Shown: piece by piece, positions 1-5,094 of the stretch
Layout of the letters: every line of letters begins with the position of its first letter
Numbering within the stretch: the stretch's first letter is position 1
Origin: Halomonas sp.
GTDB taxonomy: Bacteria > Pseudomonadota > Gammaproteobacteria > Pseudomonadales > Halomonadaceae
Direction: 5' to 3'
Length of the DNA stretch: 5,094 nt
NCBI GenBank assembly: GCA_003560175.1
Contig: PWIZ01000426.1
Location: 1 to 5,094, forward strand
Position numbers and translations under genes: made by a program
The notes under the pieces: model-generated
Seen by the model: only the letters and a program-made list of their open reading frames with translations
Told to the model about the DNA's origin: nothing
Database searches by the model: none

Positions 1-293
1 ACCCGATCTCCATGGGCGTGCTGGTACAGCTGATCAAGCGGCTCAACGAGGCGCTGGGACTCACCTCCATCGTGGTCTCCCACGATATCAAGGAGACCCT
101 GACCATCGCCGACTATGTCTACGTGATCGCCGACGGCAAGGTAATGGCCCATGGCACCCCCCGGAGCCTCGATGTGGACCAGGACCCTCGGGTCAGCCAG
201 TTCGTCCACGGCGAGCCCGACGGCCCGGTGCCCTTCCACTACCCGGCGGCGGATTTCCTTACCGATATCCTTGATGCAGGGGGGCGGCGATGA
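1..293 (+). CDS. mlaF: MlaF, ATP-binding subunit of the Mla phospholipid transporter (3' end only)
   Basis: This is the C-terminal 96 residues of the ABC ATPase that powers the inner-membrane MlaFEDB phospholipid transporter. The reading frame enters from the left edge, so Walker A, the signature motif and Walker B lie outside the window. The first complete codons read [11 protein letters not shown], which matches the segment just after the D-loop in E. coli MlaF (DPITMGVLVKLI, from memory). The switch (H-loop) histidine is visible in VVSHD, at bases 81-83. The tail [13 protein letters not shown] matches the MlaF C-terminal extension (DGPVPFRYPAGDY in E. coli), known to contact the partner MlaF and MlaB. 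This tail separates MlaF from generic ABC ATPases. The stop codon overlaps the mlaE start (ATGA). Identification is firm because the next four genes are the rest of the mla operon. Confidence 0.95.
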   Translation, partial: PISMGVLVQLIKRLNEALGLTSIVVSHDIKETLTIADYVYVIADGKVMAHGTPRSLDVDQDPRVSQFVHGEPDGPVPFHYPAADFLTDILDAGGRR

Positions 294-1072
294 TCACACG
301 CATCATGAGTCTGGGGCGTCGTGGCTGCGACCTGCTCGAGGCGCTGGGCAGGGCCGGCATCTTCGTCGCCCAGTCGGCGGTGGGCGTGCCATCCCGGGAG
401 GGCTGGTACCTGTGGGCGCGCCAGATGCACTTCGTGGGCGTATTGTCGCTGGCTATCGTGCTGGTCTCTGGGCTGTTCATCGGCATGGTGCTGGCGCTGC
501 AGGGCTACACCCTTCTGGTGGACTTCGGTGCCGAGCAGGCGCTGGGTCAGATGGTGGCGCTGTCGCTGCTTCGCGAGCTGGCACCGGTGGTGGCGGCGCT
601 GCTGTTCGCCGGTCGTGCCGGCTCGGCGCTGACTGCCGAGATTGGCCTGATGAAGGCTACCGAGCAGCTTTCCAGCATGGAGATGATAGGCGTCGACCCG
701 TTGCGTCGGGTGGTGGCGCCTCGTCTGTGGGCGGGCTTTGTGGCGCTGCCGCTACTGACCATCGGCTTCAGCGTGGTGGGTATCTACGGGGGCTATCTGG
801 TGGGGGTAGAGTGGCTTGGTGTCTTCGAGGGCTCCTACTGGGGCAATATGCAGTCCAGCGTCGAGTTCATCGGTGATGTCGGCAACGGCATGGTCAAGAG
901 CCTGGTCTTCGCGCTGGTGGTGACGTGGATCGCGGTGTTCCAGGGCTATGACCTGGTGCCCACCGCGGAGGGAATTTCCCGTGCCACCACCCGCACGGTG
1001 GTCTATTCCTCGCTGGCAGTGCTCGGCCTCGATTTTGTGCTGACTGCAGTGATGTTCGGCGGCCTCTCCTGA
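290..1072 (+). CDS. mlaE: MlaE, permease subunit of the Mla phospholipid transporter
   Basis: This is the inner-membrane permease of MlaFEDB, which moves phospholipid between the MlaD ring and the inner membrane. The 260-residue product equals the E. coli length. The N-terminus (about 1-45) is amphipathic, as expected for the interfacial helix. Hydrophobic segments follow at about 49-71, 88-107 and 148-175, with more near the C-terminus. The MlaE-family core is very clear: [20 protein letters not shown] (92-111), then the conserved [18 protein letters not shown] and DPLRR segments (115-140), which form the region coupling to MlaF. The C-terminal [11 protein letters not shown] and [14 protein letters not shown] are also typical. 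The start at 290 overlaps the mlaF stop by 4 bases and follows a G-rich AGGGGGG (278-284) with a 5-base spacer. An internal ATG at residue 6 is possible but less well placed. Confidence 0.97.
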   Translation: MITRIMSLGRRGCDLLEALGRAGIFVAQSAVGVPSREGWYLWARQMHFVGVLSLAIVLVSGLFIGMVLALQGYTLLVDFGAEQALGQMVALSLLRELAPVVAALLFAGRAGSALTAEIGLMKATEQLSSMEMIGVDPLRRVVAPRLWAGFVALPLLTIGFSVVGIYGGYLVGVEWLGVFEGSYWGNMQSSVEFIGDVGNGMVKSLVFALVVTWIAVFQGYDLVPTAEGISRATTRTVVYSSLAVLGLDFVLTAVMFGGLS

Positions 1073-1103
1073 TCTTGAGAGCGTCCCGCAAGCCTTGATG
1101 TTC

Positions 1104-1107
1104 GGAG
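1104..1107 (+). promoter_or_regulatory. mlaD ribosome-binding site (tandem ATG ambiguity)
   Basis: GGAG within ttcGGAGAGAG is the only Shine-Dalgarno-like run before mlaD. Its spacing is 4 bases to the ATG at 1112 and 7 bases to the ATG at 1115. The longer spacing is nearer the usual optimum, so the true start may be the second ATG, giving 154 residues. Confidence 0.6.
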
Positions 1108-1111
1108 AGAG

Positions 1112-1579
1112 ATGATGAAGCGCAGCAAGATGATGGAGCTGGGAGTGGGGCTGTTCATGCTCGCCGGCATCCTCGGCCTGGTATTCCTCGGCCTGCGGGT
1201 CAGCGGAATGACCCTTCAGACCCCGGGAGACACCTTCCGCCTGGAGGCCAATTTCGCCAACATCGGCAGCCTCAAGCCGCGGGCACGGGTCACCATGGCC
1301 GGCGTCACCGTGGGTCGGGTGTCAAGCATCGAGCTGGATGCCGACTGGTACGATGCTCGGGTGATCCTGGAACTGAACGGCGATCTGGAGGGCAAGCTCT
1401 CACGGGACACGACGGCGGCGATTCTCACCGCCGGCCTGCTCGGTGAGCAGTACATCGGGCTCTCGGTGGGAGGAGACCCGGAGACCCTGGCTGCGGGTGA
1501 CACCATTCGCGATACCCAGTCGGCCATCGTGTTGGAAGAACTCATCCAGCAGTTTTTGTCCAATATGGTCAGCGATTGA
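1112..1579 (+). CDS. mlaD: MlaD, MCE-domain substrate-binding subunit of the Mla transporter
   Basis: MlaD is a single-pass inner-membrane protein whose periplasmic MCE domains form a hexameric ring. The ring passes phospholipid between MlaC and MlaE. The product is 155 residues. A short basic N-terminus (KRSK) precedes one membrane helix (about 10-30). The MCE domain spans about 40-120, with ANFANIGSLKPRARVTMAGV and VGRV in its first half. The loop GLLGEQYIGL (108-117) closely matches E. coli GLLGEQYLAL, the pore-lining region. DTQSAIVLEELIQQFL (134-149) is the C-terminal helix. The protein lacks the roughly 30-residue disordered tail of E. coli MlaD (183 aa, from memory). Two ATGs stand in tandem: the GGAG at 1104-1107 is 4 bases from the first and 7 from the second (1115), so translation may start at 1115. 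Thirty-nine bases separate it from mlaE. Confidence 0.96.
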   Translation: MMKRSKMMELGVGLFMLAGILGLVFLGLRVSGMTLQTPGDTFRLEANFANIGSLKPRARVTMAGVTVGRVSSIELDADWYDARVILELNGDLEGKLSRDTTAAILTAGLLGEQYIGLSVGGDPETLAAGDTIRDTQSAIVLEELIQQFLSNMVSD

Positions 1580-1595
1580 CGCTTCAGCGTCGGTC
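1574..1595 (+). other. Hairpin at the mlaD-mlaC junction
   Basis: Bases 1574-1582 pair with 1587-1595 around a TTCA tetraloop. The stem is 9 bp: five perfect pairs next to the loop (GACGC/GCGTC), two G-U pairs, then A-U and G-C. It covers the mlaD stop codon (1577-1579). Moderately T-rich sequence (gtttcgttt) follows before the mlaC ribosome-binding site, but there is no unbroken T tract. A strong terminator is therefore unlikely. An mRNA-stability or processing element, or a weak attenuator, fits better. The pairing is seen in the sequence; the role is inference. Confidence 0.4.
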
Positions 1596-1606
1596 AGTTT
1601 CGTTTC

Positions 1607-1612
1607 AAGGAG
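1607..1612 (+). promoter_or_regulatory. mlaC ribosome-binding site
   Basis: AAGGAG, with a 9-base spacer to the ATG at 1622, is the strongest Shine-Dalgarno match in the window. It fixes the mlaC start. It suggests MlaC, a soluble carrier that may be needed in excess over the membrane complex, is translated independently of mlaD. Confidence 0.75.
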
Positions 1613-1621
1613 AGTGTCTGA

Positions 1622-2275
1622 ATGAATCGCGTTTCCCTTCCCTTTCGTTCACTGCTGGTCGGCCTGGTGCTGGCCCTGTTTGCCCTGCCGGCCGCGGCGG
1701 CCCCCGAGCGCACCCCCGAGCAGGTGATCCGCCTGAGCGTCGAGACGCTGACCGGCGAAATAGAGGGGCGTCGTGACTACTTCGCCGACAACATTGACGA
1801 GCTCAAGGGGCTGGTCGACGACAGCCTCGATGACATCGCCGACTTCCGCTATATCGGTGCCAGCGTGATGGGGCGCTATTTCCAGAATGCCACGCCCCAG
1901 CAGCGCTCGCGCTTCGCCGACACCTTCCGTAAGACCCTGATCGACACCTACACCAAGGGTCTGGTCACCTTCGACTACCGTGAGCTGCGCGTGCTGGACA
2001 ACCAGCGGCCCCAGCGCCACGAGGATCAGGCCAGCGTCGATATGGAGGTGGTGGCCACCAACGGTCAGGTTTATCCGGTCAGCTATTCGCTGCGCCTCAA
2101 TGGCAATGAGTGGCGAGTGGTCAACGTGATCGTCAATGGCATCAACCTGGGCCTGACCTTCCGCAACCAATTTGATCAGGCGATGCGCGACAAGGGGCGC
2201 GACTATGACGCGGTCATCGATGGCTGGGCGCCGGAGCTCGCCGTCGAGGATCTGGAGGAGGGCGGTAGCACATGA
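1622..2275 (+). CDS. mlaC: MlaC, periplasmic phospholipid-binding carrier
   Basis: MlaC is the soluble periplasmic carrier that shuttles phospholipid between the outer-membrane MlaA-porin complex and MlaFEDB. The product is 217 residues, close to E. coli MlaC (211). A Sec signal peptide is clear: basic n-region (R3, R9), hydrophobic core about 10-22, then LPAAAAP. Cleavage is most likely after A26, since proline at +1 is disfavoured. The mature protein carries family landmarks. [20 protein letters not shown] (83-102) matches E. coli [45 protein letters not shown] (160-184) matches the region around E. coli [22 protein letters not shown]. The start follows a good AAGGAG site. The stop overlaps the mlaB start (ATGA), so the two are likely coupled. 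Confidence 0.96.
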   Translation: [217 protein letters not shown]

Positions 2276-2607
2276 TGCGGCTGCTTGAAAGCGGTAGCCT
2301 ACGCCTGGAGGCCGATGGCAGTGCCCTGAAGGTCGAGGGCCAAGTGGGCTTCGAGGCAGCCTCGGCGCTGGCCGAGGCGGGCCGCGACTGGCTCGCCGAC
2401 CAGCCCGCCGGCACCCCGGTGATCTTCGACCTGTCCGGTGTGGCCGACGTCAGCAGCGCGGCCCTCAGCGTGATGCTGGAGTGGGCCCGCGCCGCCCGCG
2501 CCGCCGGCCTCGAGCTGCAGGTGGTGCGCCTCTCCCCGGCCCTACACCGCCTTGCCGATCTCGCCGGGCTGGAGCGTCTGCTCCCCGTGGAGAACGCCGC
2601 GGCCTGA
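2272..2607 (+). CDS. mlaB: MlaB, STAS-domain subunit of the Mla transporter
   Basis: MlaB is the small cytoplasmic STAS-domain protein that binds MlaF and is needed for assembly and activity of MlaFEDB. The product is 111 residues against 97 in E. coli. The STAS fold is recognisable. An N-terminal strand pair covers about 9-25 (LRLEADGSALKVEGQV). A helix with EAASALAEAGRDWL follows. The central motif is PVIFDLSGVADVSSAALSVML (49-69), aligning with E. coli TCIDLSRVSRVDTGGLALLL. Ser62 sits where E. coli has Thr52, and the preceding Asp is replaced by Ser61. The C-terminal half has the usual strand (LELQVVRLS) and helix (ALHRLADLAGLERLL). Two ATGs occur at 2272 and 2275. The first overlaps the mlaC stop, and a GGAGGAG run lies at 2254-2260, inside mlaC. 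Sequence identity in this subunit is low, so position in the operon supports the call. Confidence 0.93.
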   Translation: MMRLLESGSLRLEADGSALKVEGQVGFEAASALAEAGRDWLADQPAGTPVIFDLSGVADVSSAALSVMLEWARAARAAGLELQVVRLSPALHRLADLAGLERLLPVENAAA

Positions 2608-2754
2608 GCCATTCCCCGGACAGCCTTGTCCAGGTCGAGATGCGCCAAGATCGCCAAGCGACGCGCTTTTCATTACCATGGTTATCCCCGTTTCGTGCCA
2701 TCGGCCGCGTCGCGCCCGGTGGTCTTCCCGCTTCATACACAGGAGTGCCGAATC
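2608..2754 (+). other. 147-base gap between mlaB and ibaG
   Basis: This is the largest non-coding stretch in the window. Bases 2664-2685 are clearly AT-richer than their surroundings and include the imperfect palindrome ATTACCATGGTTAT (2672-2685), in which six of seven base pairs are symmetric. I found no -35/-10 pair with acceptable spacing. TACCAT (2674-2679) is the best -10-like hexamer, but it has no good -35. A promoter for ibaG-murA-hisG here is plausible from the spacing alone. A 5-bp hairpin just after the mlaB stop (2618-2631) has no T tract. The ibaG ribosome-binding site lies at its end. Confidence 0.4.
2741..2745 (+). promoter_or_regulatory. ibaG ribosome-binding site
   Basis: AGGAG lies 9 bases before the ATG at 2755. 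It decides the start in favour of this ATG. A longer in-frame reading from a TTG at 2626 has no such site, and its extra residues do not resemble the BolA family. Confidence 0.75.
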
Positions 2755-3009
2755 ATGCACCCCAGCGAAGTCAAGGCGCTGCTCGACGCGCGCATCGATG
2801 GCTGTGAGTTTCATATCCAGGGCGAAGGCTGCAACTTCCAGGTGGTGGCCGTGGGCGAGGTCTTTGCGGGCCTCTCGCCGGTCAAGCGCCAGCAGCTCAT
2901 CTACGGCGCGCTCGCCGAGGAGATCGCCTCCGGCGCCCTGCATGCGGTGAGCATCAAGACCTATACCCCGGCGCAGTGGAACAGCGCGCCGGAAAACGCC
3001 GGCGCCTGA
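2755..3009 (+). CDS. ibaG: IbaG, BolA-family protein
   Basis: This is a small (84-residue) cytoplasmic BolA-family protein of the IbaG (YrbA) branch. BolA proteins partner monothiol glutaredoxins in [2Fe-2S] cluster handling; E. coli IbaG is linked to acid stress. The domain fills the whole protein. GEGCNFQVVAVGEVFAGLSP (23-42) is the beta-hairpin and loop, VKRQQLIYGAL (43-53) is the second helix start, and LHAVSIKTYTP (62-72) carries the invariant BolA histidine (H63). It aligns with E. coli IbaG throughout (VKKQQTVYGPL, IHAVSIKAYTP, from memory). Two cysteines, C17 and C26, are present. C26 replaces a serine in E. coli, but GEGCNF also occurs in pseudomonad homologues as I recall them. The gene sits 12 bases ahead of murA, its usual gammaproteobacterial neighbour. 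The C-terminal codons form a GC hairpin. Confidence 0.93.
   Translation: MHPSEVKALLDARIDGCEFHIQGEGCNFQVVAVGEVFAGLSPVKRQQLIYGALAEEIASGALHAVSIKTYTPAQWNSAPENAGA
2986..3005 (+). other. GC hairpin at the end of ibaG, ahead of murA
   Basis: GCGCCGG (2986-2992) pairs perfectly with CCGGCGC (2999-3005) around the loop AAAACG. The 7-bp all-GC stem ends one base before the ibaG stop codon and 16 bases before the murA ATG. No T tract follows, so it is not a typical terminator. It could affect ribosome passage from ibaG into murA. The pairing is seen; the role is inference, and the stem could simply reflect GC-rich codons. Confidence 0.35.
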
Positions 3010-4284
<1,275 letters not shown>

Positions 4285-4312
4285 CCCCTATCTTGACCAA
4301 TGCGAGATGACC

Positions 4313-4319
4313 AAGGCGA
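4313..4319 (+). promoter_or_regulatory. hisG ribosome-binding site
   Basis: AAGGCGA, an imperfect Shine-Dalgarno match, has its AAGG core 7 bases before the ATG at 4324. It favours this start over the in-frame ATG at 4300, which lacks any such site and would add eight residues (MRDDQGES) absent from the family. Confidence 0.6.
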
Positions 4320-4323
4320 GAGC

Positions 4324-4974
4324 ATGAGCAAACAATTGATCCTGGCCCTCTCCAAGGGCCGCATTCTGGAAGAGACCCTGCCGCTGCTGGCCGACGCCGG
4401 CATCGAGCCCCTGGAGGACCTGGGCAGGAGCCGCAAACTACTGTTTGACACTAATCTGCCCGACGTCAAGCTGGTGGTGATCCGCGCTACCGACGTGCCC
4501 ACCTACGTGCAGTTGGGCGCTGCCGATCTCGGCGTGGCCGGCAAGGATGTGCTGCTCGAGCACGGTGCCGAGGGACTCTATGAACCGCTGGACCTGGAGA
4601 TCGCCCGCTGCAAGTTGATGACCGCCGGTATCACCGGCGCCGAGCCGGCCAGGGCGCGGCGGCGGGTGGCCACCAAGTTCGTCAAGGTGGCGCGGCGCTG
4701 GTATGCCGAGCAGGGCATTCAGGCGGAGATGATCAAGCTCTATGGGGCCATGGAGCTGGCGCCGCTGATGAACCTGGCCGACGAGATCGTCGACATCGTC
4801 GATACCGGCAACACCCTGCGAGCCAACGGCATGGAGCCCCGCGAACTGATTGCGTCGATCTCCACTCGCCTGGTGGTCAACAAGGCCTCGATGACCATGA
4901 AGCACGCGCGTATCAAGCCCCTGCTCGAGCGCCTCGGCCAGGCCGTGGCCGCTCGCCGGGAAACCACCGCCTGA
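4324..4974 (+). CDS. hisG: HisG, ATP phosphoribosyltransferase, short catalytic form
   Basis: HisG condenses ATP with phosphoribosyl pyrophosphate, the first committed step of histidine synthesis, in the cytoplasm. The 216-residue product is the short form (HisGS). It has the two-lobed catalytic domain but lacks the C-terminal ACT-like domain, about 80 residues, that binds histidine in the long form. Visible motifs are [16 protein letters not shown] (7-22), [24 protein letters not shown] (54-77), [13 protein letters not shown] (87-99) and [11 protein letters not shown] (138-148). [13 protein letters not shown] (157-169) is the PRPP-binding loop. The C-terminal end ([11 protein letters not shown]) matches the pseudomonad short form. 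Short-form enzymes work as a hetero-octamer with the regulator HisZ, which is not in this window. The gene follows murA by 39 bases, as in Pseudomonas, and probably precedes hisD. Confidence 0.96.
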   Translation: MSKQLILALSKGRILEETLPLLADAGIEPLEDLGRSRKLLFDTNLPDVKLVVIRATDVPTYVQLGAADLGVAGKDVLLEHGAEGLYEPLDLEIARCKLMTAGITGAEPARARRRVATKFVKVARRWYAEQGIQAEMIKLYGAMELAPLMNLADEIVDIVDTGNTLRANGMEPRELIASISTRLVVNKASMTMKHARIKPLLERLGQAVAARRETTA

Positions 4975-4991
4975 GGCCGCCCGGCGCGGCC
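4975..4991 (+). terminator. GC hairpin directly after hisG (weak terminator candidate)
   Basis: GGCCGC (4975-4980) pairs perfectly with GCGGCC (4986-4991) around a CCGGC loop, beginning at the base after the hisG stop codon. The following sequence is gatagcccccgcgttt, with no T run next to the stem. It is therefore at best a weak intrinsic terminator, and may instead be a 3'-end stability structure. Confidence 0.25.
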
Positions 4992-5029
4992 GATAGCCCC
5001 CGCGTTTCAGTGCCATAGTCGCACCGCCC

Positions 5030-5058
5030 TTGCCTAGAGCGGCCTGGCGCCGAACAAT
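5030..5058 (+). promoter_or_regulatory. Possible sigma70-type promoter ahead of hisD
   Basis: TTGCCT (5030-5035) and AACAAT (5053-5058) are separated by 17 bases. Each matches four of six consensus positions. Transcription would begin near 5065, leaving about 27 bases of leader before the ATG at 5092. The 117-base gap after hisG, longer than most junctions here, makes a separate promoter reasonable. Such matches are common by chance. Confidence 0.3.
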
Positions 5059-5091
5059 GTCTGATTCATCCGATCCGTGACGGAAGCTGCC

Positions 5092-5094
5092 ATG
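5092..5094 (+). CDS. hisD: Probable start codon of hisD (histidinol dehydrogenase), cut by the window edge
   Basis: The last three bases are ATG, 5 bases after a GGAAG (5082-5086) that could serve as a ribosome-binding site. No coding sequence can be read. The call rests on gene order: in pseudomonads and relatives murA-hisG is followed by hisD and hisC. HisD would catalyse the final two oxidations from histidinol to histidine. The identity is inference only. Confidence 0.45.

Noticed and set aside
151..876. 241-codon + strand frame overlapping mlaF and mlaE
   Set aside because: It is an out-of-frame shadow of mlaE with Gly/Ala/Arg-rich low-complexity composition and no ribosome-binding site. 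MlaE is unmistakable in the other frame.
1649..2170. 173-codon minus-strand frame opposite mlaC
   Set aside because: It is a complement shadow of a clear mlaC gene and has no recognisable domain.
2618..2631. Small hairpin GGACA/TGTCC after mlaB, considered as a terminator
   Set aside because: The stem is only 5 bp and no T tract follows.
2626..2754. N-terminal extension of ibaG by 43 residues from a TTG start
   Set aside because: There is no ribosome-binding site, the residues do not resemble BolA proteins, and a good AGGAG precedes the ATG at 2755, which gives the normal family length.
4300..4323. Earlier in-frame hisG start adding eight residues
   Set aside because: No Shine-Dalgarno sequence precedes it, and the family N-terminus begins at the ATG at 4324.
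4438..5016. 192-codon minus-strand frame opposite hisG
   Set aside because: It is a shadow of hisG with His/Gly/Leu-rich composition and no recognisable motif.
5057..5080. Seven-codon frame (MSDSSDP) ahead of the terminal ATG, considered as a leader peptide
   Set aside because: It has no histidine codons and no ribosome-binding site, so it does not look like a his attenuator. It is too short to support.

Overview
The window is GC-rich and densely packed. All genes lie on the + strand and read in one direction. It holds the 3' end of mlaF, complete mlaE, mlaD, mlaC, mlaB, ibaG (BolA family), murA and hisG, and a final ATG that is probably the start of hisD. The order mlaFEDCB-ibaG-murA is the classic gammaproteobacterial (E. 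coli yrb) arrangement. Continuation into hisG, and probably hisD, is the arrangement seen in Pseudomonas and related groups. Together with the high GC content, the short-form HisG and the protein sequences, this suggests a Pseudomonas- or Halomonas-like gammaproteobacterium. Halomonadaceae is my best guess, but that is inference from memory, not a search result.

Bases 1-2607 encode the Mla retrograde phospholipid transport system. MlaF (ATPase), MlaE (permease), MlaD (MCE-domain periplasmic ring) and MlaB (STAS subunit) form the inner-membrane MlaFEDB complex. MlaC is the periplasmic lipid carrier that exchanges phospholipid with that complex and with the outer-membrane MlaA complex. mlaF/mlaE and mlaC/mlaB overlap by 4 bases (ATGA), so they are probably translationally coupled. 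mlaE/mlaD and mlaD/mlaC are separated by about 40 bases.

Bases 2608-2754 are the largest gap (147 bases). It contains an AT-richer patch with an imperfect palindrome, but no convincing promoter. It is followed by ibaG (2755-3009), which has a clear ribosome-binding site, and by murA (3022-4284), the first committed enzyme of peptidoglycan synthesis, which has a poor ribosome-binding site 12 bases after ibaG. hisG (4324-4974) is the short catalytic-only ATP phosphoribosyltransferase, which in known cases needs the partner HisZ. A 117-base leader with a GC hairpin and a possible sigma70-type promoter leads to the terminal ATG.

This is a conserved housekeeping region linking outer-membrane lipid asymmetry, cell-wall precursor synthesis and histidine synthesis. 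I see no mobile element, CRISPR array, RNA gene or defence system, and nothing that I would call an undescribed system. The points worth a second look are small: hairpins at gene junctions, the weak murA start, the short MlaD, MlaB motif divergence and the HisZ prediction.
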